A DNA stretch of 31,401 nt from a virus: positions 1-31,401 of the IMG/VR virus record IMGVR_UViG_3300025322_000114; one strand, given 5' to 3'. Within the stretch, counting starts at the first letter, position 1, and every line of letters starts with the position of its first letter. Below the pieces are notes generated by a model. It was not told the origin of the DNA and did not search any database. It saw nothing but the letters and a program-made list of their open reading frames with translations. Made by a program: the position numbers and the translations under genes. This document shows positions 1 to 6,998 of the stretch, piece by piece.

Positions 1-40
1 CGCGCTTGCGGCCGATGCGGATTGAGTCTAGATTCAACAT
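1..40 (-). CDS. 5' end of a possible ParB-like protein (partial)
   Basis: An ATG (complement of 38-40) overlaps the stop codon of the upstream glycosylase-like gene. It opens a frame reading MLNLDSIRIGRKR before the window ends. The pattern of a hydrophobic strand followed by IRIG-R-R is typical of the N-terminal domain of ParB/sulfiredoxin-type proteins, where it precedes the GERR-like motif. Only 13 codons are visible, so the family call is a guess from a short motif. The overlapping start is the main evidence that a gene is here. Confidence 0.35.
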   Translation of the reverse strand, partial: MLNLDSIRIGRKR

Positions 41-363
41 CGTTCACAGTCCTTTTTGCCAATGGATTGAGCCCGGCGCCGGTGGTCAGACCGTGCGTCG
101 GGCAATTCGTTTTCATGCTGCCACCTACACTTTAGAATGTTCATCCAGTTGGCGTCAGACCGCTTTAGGCCATACTTCTCCAGACTTCCACTTACAATCC
201 TGCCACTACGCCCGATTAGTGGACTGCCCTTCTCTTCCTCATTCTCGCCTGGGTTTTGGGCACAGAATGTAATCTTCGCTCCTGGGTGAATTTCATCGGG
301 GACAAATCCCTTTCCATCTCCATACCACTTACACGGCTTACACGCATCCGGCTTGTCTAGCAT
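34..363 (-). CDS. Uracil-DNA glycosylase family 4-like protein, short or C-terminally truncated
   Basis: The 109-aa product carries the N-terminal half of the family 4 UDG fold. C8-x2-C11 could be the first pair of [4Fe-4S] ligands. The NPGENEEE...GSPLIGRSG block (residues 37-54) corresponds to the GEAPG-x2-ED...G-PFVG-AG uracil-pocket motif, and NILKC (75-79) is followed by NELPDA. Full-length family members have about 180-230 aa and a later HPS motif, which is absent here; the frame ends in a lone C-x2-C. It is therefore either a degenerate/short phage form or broken by an indel near position 90. The known family role is excision of uracil from DNA; activity of this copy is doubtful. AGGAG lies 5 nt before the ATG. 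Confidence 0.6.
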   Translation of the reverse strand: MLDKPDACKPCKWYGDGKGFVPDEIHPGAKITFCAQNPGENEEEKGSPLIGRSGRIVSGSLEKYGLKRSDANWMNILKCRWQHENELPDARSDHRRRAQSIGKKDCERC

Positions 364-371
364 GGACGCTC

Positions 372-788
372 CTAGTTCTTGATCTTCTCAACCTTAATCC
401 CTTGAAACTCAAAAGAGCAAACTGAGTTACTTACGTCGTTTGGGTCAATGCCAAGGGCTTTCACGAAGCTTGTCCGCACAATAGCAATTCGGTCATTTCG
501 CTCTGGCTCGTATGTACCGAAGGCGCTTGACAGCATCTTAGGATACGCCGCACTTATCCAAACCAGACTTCCCTTGCGGCCCATAAACACTTTCCCTGGC
601 TTTGAGACTCTGAATCCACCTGCCCAATGACTACTCATGTATGTTTGACTGAACGACACCTTAGCCGCCTCGTACTCTTTAAGCTGCCGAAGGTCAGGGA
701 TCACCTTCAGAACTGCATTACGACACAAACTCACCGACCCAAGCTTAAAGAAATCGGGACTCATTCTTACTACTTTCACTGTATACAT
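372..788 (-). CDS. Hypothetical protein, 138 aa
   Basis: I do not recognise this protein. The start at 788 is chosen because AAGGAGGAAGAG sits directly upstream; a GTG/ATG eight codons earlier lies before that ribosome site. The product is mixed alpha/beta, has no membrane segment and contains three cysteines. It sits 8 nt upstream of the glycosylase-like gene and 17 nt after the preceding gene, within the leftward early operon. Confidence 0.7.
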   Translation of the reverse strand: MYTVKVVRMSPDFFKLGSVSLCRNAVLKVIPDLRQLKEYEAAKVSFSQTYMSSHWAGGFRVSKPGKVFMGRKGSLVWISAAYPKMLSSAFGTYEPERNDRIAIVRTSFVKALGIDPNDVSNSVCSFEFQGIKVEKIKN

Positions 789-805
789 CTCTTCCTCCTT
801 TATCA

Positions 806-1060
806 CTACCACAAATGGTGTGGCGCTTCTGGTGGGTCCACTTCATTTACCGCCATTAACAGAATCTTGTCTATCAGTATGCTTCTCGCCTCCTCAGGAG
901 TATCTCCACTCGCGCCAAGGTAGGCAATGTATACCTTCCCTGCGACTGTCGTCCACTCAAACACTGTAATACCCTCGGGAATTTCTAAGTTAGGGAAGGG
1001 ATTATCCTGACCGTCTCTCCAGGGGTACTTAGGGCCACGTTCTTCGCCACATTTTACCAT
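806..1060 (-). CDS. Hypothetical protein, 84 aa
   Basis: This is a small acidic protein I do not recognise. Its ATG overlaps the stop of the upstream gene (CTATGGTAA), with GGAAGG just ahead, which indicates translational coupling. No motif or membrane segment is apparent. It belongs to the tightly spaced leftward operon. Confidence 0.65.
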   Translation of the reverse strand: MVKCGEERGPKYPWRDGQDNPFPNLEIPEGITVFEWTTVAGKVYIAYLGASGDTPEEARSILIDKILLMAVNEVDPPEAPHHLW

Positions 1061-1287
1061 AGGTGGTCCTTCCGCTTTTTGGGTTCAACGCCCTCCTCTG
1101 GCTGGTAACAGTCTAGTATACGCTGTGTAGACTTACAGCATCGTATCCCAAACTGATCCGCTCGGCCACAGAATCCTTGGTCCTTATGCCACTCAGGTTG
1201 CTGCTCGGGCCACGCCCATCGTGGTGTCCTCCACCACACACAACGCCCGTCTTTCGGTTGAACATCGAAGACACTTAGCGGTTTCAT
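1054..1287 (-). CDS. Hypothetical Cys/Trp-rich protein, 77 aa
   Basis: The product is rich in Trp and Cys (CVWW near residue 16, then RCC and LDC), which suggests a small metal-binding or redox fold, but the spacing fits no family I know. There is no clear ribosome site before the ATG. The sequence upstream instead repeats GATGACAA twice. Translation is probably coupled to the gene ending at 1301. Its stop overlaps the next start. Confidence 0.6.
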   Translation of the reverse strand: MKPLSVFDVQPKDGRCVWWRTPRWAWPEQQPEWHKDQGFCGRADQFGIRCCKSTQRILDCYQPEEGVEPKKRKDHLW

Positions 1288-1300
1288 TTGTCATCACTTG

Positions 1301-1570
1301 TCATCGCTTAGTTAAGGAAGGAGGTAGAAAGTAGACTGCGCCTTCTACCTTAAAGTCTCCAGGTTTAACTCCGGCCTCACTAAGTATCTCGCGTATGCTG
1401 TCGCTACGGTCGCTGAACAACCTTCTTAGAGATGTGTCAGCAGGCCCACCAATAAACCCCGTTATTTCAAGGAGTGCCTGAGCCTCTTTGTACGAGAACC
1501 TAAGTGTGATAAACTCGAATGGAGGCGGAATGGGAACTACCGGCATTTCAGTATTTACTACACTCGCCAT
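1301..1570 (-). CDS. Hypothetical protein, 89 aa
   Basis: A small protein with a Pro-rich N-terminus (PVVPIPPPFEF) followed by an alpha-helical region. AAGGAGGTGTAAT precedes the ATG. It lies 11 nt downstream of the protease gene and is probably co-translated with it. I do not recognise it. Confidence 0.68.
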   Translation of the reverse strand: MASVVNTEMPVVPIPPPFEFITLRFSYKEAQALLEITGFIGGPADTSLRRLFSDRSDSIREILSEAGVKPGDFKVEGAVYFLPPSLTKR

Positions 1571-1581
1571 ATTACACCTCC

Positions 1582-2400
1582 TTACTTCTCCTCTTCAATA
1601 AACCCACGCTTCTGCAACTCCAAGTCCTCACGGCGGAGCTTCTCACGCATCTTCTCGCACTCTTCAAAAGTCACGGACGAGTCGAAGATGAACTGGTACT
1701 TCCATTGCTCCAGCAACTTATACAGCCGCTCAATGTCTGTAAAGTACCCCATATGCGTAATTGGCGAAGACCACCCAACAATGCCAACCCTCGACGGAAT
1801 ACCAATGAATGAGTTATCAGACGAATGGAACATTCCACCACCAGAATTCCCAAACACAATCTGAGCATCGCTCATCCAATATGACATCCCTTCGATCATG
1901 TCAGACATAGACGTAATCTTCCCCTTTGTAATCAGGGGAGGATGCCCAAGCGAACATCCAACCGCAATGGTGTCGTCAAGTAGCTGAATCTGCTTGGTGT
2001 CCGCCTTCGTAAAGAGCTTAGCTACATGCTCCATTGGAGAGGATACCTGCTTTAACCGGAGCAAGGCGACATCGTGATCTTTGTCGTGCATCTTAATCTC
2101 AGCCTCAACCCCATGTGTTCCAATCGCTCGTCCACCGTACTCATACTTAAAGAACTCTACTTTCACCATCGCCCGTGTTTCGATCTTTCGCATCCGTCCA
2201 AGTAGGGCGTCCCACTTCTCCTGAATGGTGATCGCATCTTGAATCACATGCCAGCAAGTAACTACATAATTCTCGTAATCACCCTTCGCGTTCTGTTTCG
2301 CATAGATAGCTGTGCCAGAACCTCCAGCTTCACCAGTCCTCACACGCACACAAGGATACAGAATTTCTTTCAAAATGGGCTGAACTGTCGAGTCACTCAT
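1582..2400 (-). CDS. Trypsin-like serine protease (S1/Trypsin_2 type)
   Basis: The 272-aa product shows the complete chymotrypsin-fold triad in order: His51 in VVTCWHVI, Asp110 in DHDVALLRL, and Ser186 in GNSGGGMF. The GSGTAIY segment at residues 27-33 is the usual first strand of HtrA/Trypsin_2 proteins. No signal peptide is visible, so it should act in the cytoplasm of the infected cell. There is no PDZ domain; the C-terminal ~50 residues are charged and helical. The start has a strong AAGGAGGGAAG site. Known family chemistry is peptide-bond hydrolysis. The target is unknown: host defence or regulatory proteins, or phage proteins, are all possible. It lies in the early operon, away from the virion genes, which argues against a prohead protease. 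Confidence 0.85.
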   Translation of the reverse strand: MSDSTVQPILKEILYPCVRVRTGEAGGSGTAIYAKQNAKGDYENYVVTCWHVIQDAITIQEKWDALLGRMRKIETRAMVKVEFFKYEYGGRAIGTHGVEAEIKMHDKDHDVALLRLKQVSSPMEHVAKLFTKADTKQIQLLDDTIAVGCSLGHPPLITKGKITSMSDMIEGMSYWMSDAQIVFGNSGGGMFHSSDNSFIGIPSRVGIVGWSSPITHMGYFTDIERLYKLLEQWKYQFIFDSSVTFEECEKMREKLRREDLELQKRGFIEEEK

Positions 2401-2412
2401 TATCTTCCCTCC

Positions 2413-2883
2413 TTACAGATACTCATGTCCAGTTTGCGGATCAATCTTCTTTGTGGGTTCCTTCCTTTTTTGGTGCGGTGATGGTTGCATCCCCGTTCCT
2501 ACAGGCACAAAGCCGTAAGGTAAGTGGCCTTCAGTTTTACTTAGTGGGTACGCCTTCTCAGCTTCGTCCCTCGCTAAAGCTTCAACGTGATCTACTGCTG
2601 CCTTCCGTGTTTCATTAAACGACACAAACTCCTCAAGTGTTAGCCGGTCAAGAATGTCCCGGTGTAGCATCATCCACGTACTGTCTCGTCCAGAGACAAA
2701 CGTAAGCACCCCATCCTTGTTGTAGAATTTGTCTTGATACTGGTCAGACTCCACTCGATCAATCGCAATCCCGTTCGGCATCATCGGGACTTGCATCCCT
2801 TTAAAGAGAATAAACTCACCGCCAACAGTGTCGCTAGCGTCTTTGAGGACCCAAGTAGAGGTTTTCATGCGGGGGTCTTGCAT
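2413..2883 (-). CDS. Hypothetical protein, 156 aa
   Basis: I do not recognise this protein. It is soluble, with an N-terminal beta-rich part and a helical Ala/Glu stretch near residues 85-112, then a Pro/Lys-rich tail. The start has AGGAGGAGACACA upstream, and the first ~50 nt overlap the end of the neighbouring membrane protein gene. The next gene, the protease, follows 12 nt after its stop. Confidence 0.7.
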   Translation of the reverse strand: MQDPRMKTSTWVLKDASDTVGGEFILFKGMQVPMMPNGIAIDRVESDQYQDKFYNKDGVLTFVSGRDSTWMMLHRDILDRLTLEEFVSFNETRKAAVDHVEALARDEAEKAYPLSKTEGHLPYGFVPVGTGMQPSPHQKRKEPTKKIDPQTGHEYL

Positions 2884-3091
2884 TGTGTCTCCTCCTATAC
2901 CACTTAAATTCGCGCTGCCATGCCATTTCCAGCTTCACTCTGGACTGCTCTTTAGGAATTATAAGAATCTCAGCGGGGGCTTCAGCCTCTAGTGAGGTGA
3001 CTCTAGTGTATTGGAGGTAGAAATCATAAGCTACTGCCCCCGCTAAACCTAAACACACTAGATGCCATACGATACTTAGTAGCTTATTCAG
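2834..3091 (-). CDS. Small membrane protein, probable CTG start
   Basis: The frame encodes a one-TM protein with a long hydrophobic stretch (about residues 4-27) followed by a short Tyr/Arg-rich cytoplasmic or periplasmic tail. No ATG or GTG follows the strong GGAGGACGAACA site; the codon at the right distance is CTG (complement of 3089-3091). Starting there keeps the whole TM helix. The only alternative is a GTG at 3058 inside the helix, with no ribosome site. The upstream stop in frame is just before the ribosome site, so the CTG reading gives 85 aa. A spanin-like role is conceivable but nothing in the sequence proves it. Confidence 0.6.
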   Translation of the reverse strand: MNKLLSIVWHLVCLGLAGAVAYDFYLQYTRVTSLEAEAPAEILIIPKEQSRVKLEMAWQREFKWYRRRHNARPPHENLYLGPQRR

Positions 3092-3113
3092 TGTTCGTCC
3101 TCCACTTTGTGAC

Positions 3114-3644
3114 TTACCCTACCACAAACCCCTTCTCTTCACTCGTCGCCACCTTAATCCCCTTGAAGTCCTGCACTGTAGTATCCACACCCTGAATCTT
3201 CGCCTGCCGGTGGGACACTTCAAACGTAATATACCCTCCAGGCAGGTAGTGACTCGCCGCGTCTTTCAGGGCCACACCGATGAGGTCTGCATCTTCAAGT
3301 CCAGCTATACGCCGAATCAGGTTCGACAACGAGTGACGCCCAATACTGTCCTCCTTGCTCACCCAAAAATCAATCCGGCCATTGGTCCGGTAGTTCTGGT
3401 CAGCCGGGAGTATAGCACCAGTGGCAAACTTGAGCGCAGTCACTCCAACAGAAATGACCTTCACTTGCCGCTCTCCACCAGCCACCCGTACCTTCCTCAA
3501 CTTCCCAGGCTCAGTCGCAGACGTGTCCACCTTCGATACTTTGCCAATGTACCTCTTTCCAGCAGGCAGCAACGTAGGCTCAGACAAGTCAGCGTCGTTA
3601 AAGTAATCTTCGTCGTTCATCTCGTCAAGGATTTCCTCAGTCAT
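3114..3644 (-). CDS. Putative single-stranded DNA-binding/recombination accessory protein
   Basis: The 176-aa product starts with an acidic stretch (residues 3-20). It continues as a beta-rich domain typical of small OB-fold proteins, with GKRYIGKVSKV at about 28-38 and alternating strands up to 165. No exact motif identifies it. The assignment rests on composition and on position: it directly follows a Sak4-like ATPase and a RecB-type nuclease, and phage Sak4 genes are commonly paired with an SSB gene. AAGGAGGAAACAAACC precedes the ATG. It could also be an unrelated DUF-type phage protein. Confidence 0.6.
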   Translation of the reverse strand: MTEEILDEMNDEDYFNDADLSEPTLLPAGKRYIGKVSKVDTSATEPGKLRKVRVAGGERQVKVISVGVTALKFATGAILPADQNYRTNGRIDFWVSKEDSIGRHSLSNLIRRIAGLEDADLIGVALKDAASHYLPGGYITFEVSHRQAKIQGVDTTVQDFKGIKVATSEEKGFVVG

Positions 3645-3659
3645 TGGTTTGTTTCCTCC

Positions 3660-3839
3660 TTAAATTAAGTCGGTGTTATCCACCGGAACCATCACAAGTC
3701 CCGACACACCATGCTCATGGTTTAAGAACCTTTCGTTTAGGCAGTTTAGGGCGGCTCTCAGTACTTCCAGTTTCTCCTCCGGTTTCAGTAGCTCCCACGT
3801 CTTCTCTAACAGGCTGTCCTCCATTGCTGTTTCCACCAT
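3660..3839 (-). CDS. Nested out-of-frame gene, 59 aa, at the 3' end of the ATPase gene
   Basis: This frame overlaps the last ~125 nt of the Sak4-like ATPase gene in another reading frame. Its ATG is preceded by GAGGAGGAAGCGA, an excellent ribosome site. The product has a good amphipathic helical pattern (LLEKTWELLKPEEKLEVLR). Its TAA stop lies immediately before the GGAGG of the next gene, filling what would otherwise be a 70-nt gap. The overlapped ATPase tail is a Gly/Glu/Thr-rich low-complexity segment, as expected if the second frame is the constrained one. Function unknown. Confidence 0.5.
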   Translation of the reverse strand: MVETAMEDSLLEKTWELLKPEEKLEVLRAALNCLNERFLNHEHGVSGLVMVPVDNTDLI

Positions 3840-4611
3840 TCGCTTCCTCCTCTTGTACAGGCTCCACATACGGTTTAATACCAATTAACTCCACAATTTT
3901 TTCAGCCGTTCCAGGCTTGTTCAGGTCATAGCTAATCTTCGCAGGAATTTTGTTATTGATCGGTGCGCGAATCCCAGCCACGAACCGCTGTGCAGGCTTA
4001 GTCCGCAGAATACGAATCGCCTCACCATTCGGCTGATCCTCAAGCTCAATGAGAAGGTTATAGCTGAACAGGCCATAAATGTTCGACTTTAACTGCCCAG
4101 GAATGATTACTTGCAAGCGGCCTTCTTTGCCAGTAATCTCATCCTTATCGGGCCACACAAGGCTCGTAATGACGAACAGGTGGGACAGCAACTTGAACCG
4201 CACGATCCATCGCCGCAGTGCTGTAGCGCAGGACATCCAGGTTTTGCCATGATCCTCTGGCATCACCCCCGACGGCACGCGCTCGTTCATCAAGAGCCAA
4301 TAACTTGACACCAACCCATCCCAAATGATTGCCCCAGGTTGCATCTTCTTAATGCGGGAGTACCATAGCTCCAAGTCAGTCTCGTTTGTCAACGTCCTGT
4401 ATGGTACATGCACGTCCGCAAGTGAAGGTGTCCCTTCCTCTTCTGGCCAATCGAGCAAGAAGGTGTTATTCTTGCCGACTACAGCCTCCGCTAACTTCTG
4501 CGCCAGTACAGTCTTCCCACACCGAGGAGGCCCCTGGAGCATGATCGTCCCCCGTGCGGCATCCTCGTCCGTCCACTTAATTTCCTTCAATAACTCCTGC
4601 GGAATTTTCAT
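3715..4611 (-). CDS. RecA-like P-loop ATPase, Sak4-type recombination protein
   Basis: The 298-aa product has Walker A GPPRCGKT (residues 27-34) and a Walker B-like GAIIWDG (93-99). It has the size and order of phage Sak4/AAA_24-type single-core RecA-like ATPases. These promote single-strand annealing or strand exchange together with an SSB. Residues after ~250 form a disordered acidic/Gly-rich tail ending in a basic patch. It sits between a PD-(D/E)XK nuclease upstream and a putative SSB downstream, a typical recombination set. The ribosome site is AGGAG with 8-nt spacing. The tail appears to be overprinted by another small gene. Confidence 0.8.
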   Translation of the reverse strand: MKIPQELLKEIKWTDEDAARGTIMLQGPPRCGKTVLAQKLAEAVVGKNNTFLLDWPEEEGTPSLADVHVPYRTLTNETDLELWYSRIKKMQPGAIIWDGLVSSYWLLMNERVPSGVMPEDHGKTWMSCATALRRWIVRFKLLSHLFVITSLVWPDKDEITGKEGRLQVIIPGQLKSNIYGLFSYNLLIELEDQPNGEAIRILRTKPAQRFVAGIRAPINNKIPAKISYDLNKPGTAEKIVELIGIKPYVEPVQEEEANGGNSNGGQPVREDVGATETGGETGSTESRPKLPKRKVLKP

Positions 4612-4635
4612 GTTTAGAACTCCTAGTGTGTCCGC

Positions 4636-5592
4636 TTAGGTTTCTCTTGTTTCCCGACACGATCCGGTGGCTTCTTGTAAATGTGTCCCATCAGCTTTCA
4701 CCTCCTGCTTCCACTTTGGTATATGGTACAAATCTGGCATCTCTAATGGGTGCATGTTCACCGAACACGCGAGAAAGAAGCTACACGGGAACGTCTTATG
4801 CCCATACTTCTGTATACAATTTCGCGTCCGCCTCGGTATATCATTCAACGCTCGATCAGGCTCCACCGCGAATGCCGCCAGGTCACGCATCTCCAAGTTC
4901 GCCTTCCACGCAGAAGCCAACCACATATTTGCCTTCCACCCTTCCACTGGGATAGAATGCCTGACAATCTTCGGCTCCTTCACCTTATACTTTCCCTTCG
5001 CCGGAGCGCCCCGAACTCGGTACTCCATAATGACTTCTTGCACTGGTTCTTTCATCCACTTTGACACGCCGATTGGATATAGCAAAGGCTGCCACGCCAA
5101 CTCATACTTGAGATTCTCATAATCCAAATCGGCAAACGGGCTTTCCATCTTCCCTTCGAGGACAGCCAGCGCACCGTCAGCCTTACGAAGTACCAAGTCA
5201 GGGCGCATTGGGGCGGGCCACTCAAGTTTAGGTTGTATCGCTACAATCTCCGCCCAGTCTGAGTCAAGACGAGGAACGGTGGACACGTACAGTTGGGTGA
5301 GGGCAAGTCCCTGATTCTCCCACGTTTGCCACTCTTCCTCTTCCACATCCAAATTTTCCTTACGAAACAAGCGCATCCTGGCGCTGTACTTTTCGACCGC
5401 TTGATCCACAGGGGCACTATTATAATGCAAATTCAACGCGGCGTCAAGGGCTTTTCCAACCAAAAGCCCCATGCGGGATTCGATCCGCTCGACACCTTGA
5501 CGGTACTTCATCAACCACGAAAACTGGCAGAAGTCGTGTTCGTCGTGTTCAGACGGTGACGGGAGTGTAGTTGTTAAGTCACGTAATCTCAT
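4636..5592 (-). CDS. PD-(D/E)XK nuclease, RecB/Cas4-like with probable Fe-S cluster
   Basis: The 318-aa product shows the RecB nuclease motif set. There is an N-terminal Cys22 in DFCQFSWLMKY, then GLLVGKALDAAL (42-53), Asp132 in MRPDLVL, Glu146-x-Lys148 in LEGKME, and a QxxxY motif (Q168, Y172). Three further cysteines at 259, 270 and 276 with Cys22 resemble the one-plus-three arrangement of the AddB/Cas4 iron-sulfur staple. The expected role is a 5' or 3' exonuclease making single strands for the adjacent Sak4-like ATPase. The ATG overlaps the upstream stop (TAATG) with GGGAG ahead. Confidence 0.85.
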   Translation of the reverse strand: MRLRDLTTTLPSPSEHDEHDFCQFSWLMKYRQGVERIESRMGLLVGKALDAALNLHYNSAPVDQAVEKYSARMRLFRKENLDVEEEEWQTWENQGLALTQLYVSTVPRLDSDWAEIVAIQPKLEWPAPMRPDLVLRKADGALAVLEGKMESPFADLDYENLKYELAWQPLLYPIGVSKWMKEPVQEVIMEYRVRGAPAKGKYKVKEPKIVRHSIPVEGWKANMWLASAWKANLEMRDLAAFAVEPDRALNDIPRRTRNCIQKYGHKTFPCSFFLACSVNMHPLEMPDLYHIPKWKQEVKADGTHLQEATGSCRETRET

Positions 5593-5819
5593 TATTCAAC
5601 TCCCATCCAATCATGCTCCGACACTTCAGTATTGACCACTTTAATAACCACAGGCTTCCACCCATGCCGCCACTGCTTGTACCGTGTAGAACGAATCGCT
5701 TTGGTCAGCACCTTACTTCGCCATGAAAACTTGAATGGCATGAAGAGATGCAACCACTTGAAAAAGCTGACGATTCTATACCTCGCTTCGTCTATGAATG
5801 CTTGCAAGTTATTTTTCAC
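5592..5819 (-). CDS. Hypothetical basic protein, 75 aa
   Basis: A GTG start at 5819 is chosen because GGCGGAGGAGGCAGAAAG precedes it; a longer frame upstream reads through poly-Gly, which is only the ribosome site translated. The product is basic, with an aromatic helical segment (about residues 15-30) that could be a short membrane-associated helix. Its stop overlaps the start of the nuclease gene, suggesting coupled translation. I do not recognise it. Confidence 0.6.
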   Translation of the reverse strand: MKNNLQAFIDEARYRIVSFFKWLHLFMPFKFSWRSKVLTKAIRSTRYKQWRHGWKPVVIKVVNTEVSEHDWMGVE

Positions 5820-5844
5820 CTTTCTGCCTCCTCCGCCTCCCCCG

Positions 5845-6387
5845 CTATAATCTATGTACTGCCCAGAGTGTACGCACCATTCGCGCCTGTTCCGCGACTC
5901 GTTCAACCTTGTCTATTGGCTCTCGTTCATAATCTATTAAGCCGAACGGAATACACTCACTGCATTGCATCTCTCCATCGTCACCGTACTGCCCAGAGTG
6001 TCCGTGATTCAGCCACAATTCTTTGCGGTAGTTCATTTCAGTGAGTTGCATCCTCGCCCATTCCTTCCCCGCGCTGACGGCGGAGGGGGAGAGTGCGGCA
6101 TTTACATGGTGACAACAACCTAAACAGTGTTCCCCGCACGGTGTATTTATCGCCTCCACACACCGCCCCAGGTCGGCGCGGAGAGTGTCCCGATCCCGCT
6201 CCGCACGCTGTTGGAGGGCGGCTTCATATCTTTCTATGTCGAGATTTCTTTGGTCATTGAGTAACGAAAACATCTTCCCTAACTCATTCCGCTCAGTCTC
6301 CGCAGCGGCGAGGCGGGTGCGACGATCGGTAAGTACATTACTTTCATATGGTGTCATATATCCACAAGCAGGACAAACATTACTCAT
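5845..6387 (-). CDS. Zinc-ribbon/coiled-coil hypothetical protein, 180 aa
   Basis: The N-terminus is a C5-x2-C8 half-ribbon. Residues ~25-75 form a charged coiled coil (AETERNELGKMF, then LDIERYEAALQQRAERD). A Cys/His cluster follows (C-GEH-C-LG-CCHH), and a further C-x2-C lies near residue 141 (MQCSEC). This looks like a small metal-binding scaffold found in many phage early regions. GAGGAGGCGAG precedes the ATG. The stop leaves just enough room for the next ribosome site. Confidence 0.7.
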   Translation of the reverse strand: MSNVCPACGYMTPYESNVLTDRRTRLAAAETERNELGKMFSLLNDQRNLDIERYEAALQQRAERDRDTLRADLGRCVEAINTPCGEHCLGCCHHVNAALSPSAVSAGKEWARMQLTEMNYRKELWLNHGHSGQYGDDGEMQCSECIPFGLIDYEREPIDKVERVAEQARMVRTLWAVHRL

Positions 6388-6402
6388 CTCGCCTCCTCGC
6401 CC

Positions 6403-6486
6403 CTAGTAGCACTCGGTACATAGCCACCCGAACGGCGTTTGTTGGCACCACAGGACCTTCAGACAACGCCAACACTGTCTCAGCAT
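6403..6486 (-). CDS. 27-aa zinc-ribbon micropeptide
   Basis: The very small frame has AGAGGAGGCCTAAC directly before its ATG, and its TAG is followed at once by the ribosome site of the next gene. The peptide has two C-x2-C pairs, C5/C8 and C23/C26, with Trp and Leu between them, which is the minimal shape of a zinc knuckle. Strong ribosome site, close fit to the spacing of the operon and Cys pairing support a real gene; no homologue is known to me. Confidence 0.6.
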   Translation of the reverse strand: MLRQCWRCLKVLWCQQTPFGWLCTECY

Positions 6487-6543
6487 GTTAGGCCTCCTCT
6501 CCCCTCACCTTGCGTACATCACAGAAAAATAAGCGTGCCGAGG

Positions 6544-6642
6544 TTATAATACCCCGGTTTCTGCTGCGGCAGCGCACGATTTGTCATGAGGGTTTCCGCA
6601 GCCCTCACATTTGTCGCGCCTTAATTCACGCCTAGCTAGTCC
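6544..6642 (-). other. In-frame extension after a TGA, with a zinc-knuckle-like motif
   Basis: Immediately after the TGA of the gene at 6643-6987 the same frame stays open for 32 codons to TAA. It encodes a charged segment with KCEGCGNPHDKSC (C-x2-C-x7-C). No ATG, GTG or TTG is available inside to start it separately. It may be a readthrough extension, the remains of a lost start codon, or chance. The rest of the 156-nt gap (6487-6642) holds only the ribosome site of the next gene. Confidence 0.25.
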
Positions 6643-6987
6643 TCAACGATATAAATAATCACACAAAACTGGAACCCGCTGCATGACTTCTTCTCTCGCC
6701 CCCTCAAACTCAACCCTGAACGACCGCTCCTCATTACTATCTATGATACCAAACCACGAATACTCCATATCACCTTGCTCACTCATCAGTGATAAAATAA
6801 ACCTGTAGTCCATAGGCTCGTACACCAGCCTGTAAGTCTTTCCAGCCCCAGCACCTACCCGTGCCACAAGAACCGGACGCTGATTTCCGCACGAATACAG
6901 CCCCGGTCCAGGAGTACCCGATCTTGCAAACTCCAGTAGTGAAGTGAAAGGAAGCGTAAGTGCGATTGCCAACACTAAGGACAACAT
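6643..6987 (-). CDS. Hypothetical secreted or membrane-anchored protein, 114 aa
   Basis: The start at 6987 has AAGGAGGGCTGTC ahead of the ATG; a longer frame upstream overlaps the exonuclease gene and has no such site. The N-terminus (MLSLVLAIALTLPF) is a hydrophobic signal or anchor of about 18 residues. The mature part is beta-rich with two cysteines (near 33 and 110) that could form a disulfide in the periplasm. Export suggests action at the cell envelope, for example against superinfection, but this is inference. Confidence 0.65.
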   Translation of the reverse strand: MLSLVLAIALTLPFTSLLEFARSGTPGPGLYSCGNQRPVLVARVGAGAGKTYRLVYEPMDYRFILSLMSEQGDMEYSWFGIIDSNEERSFRVEFEGAREEVMQRVPVLCDYLYR

Positions 6988-6998
6988 GACAGCCCTCC

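Noticed and set aside
3210-3668. 152-aa plus-strand frame opposite the SSB-like gene
   Set aside because: Antisense, Arg-rich, no start signal; all surrounding genes are leftward.
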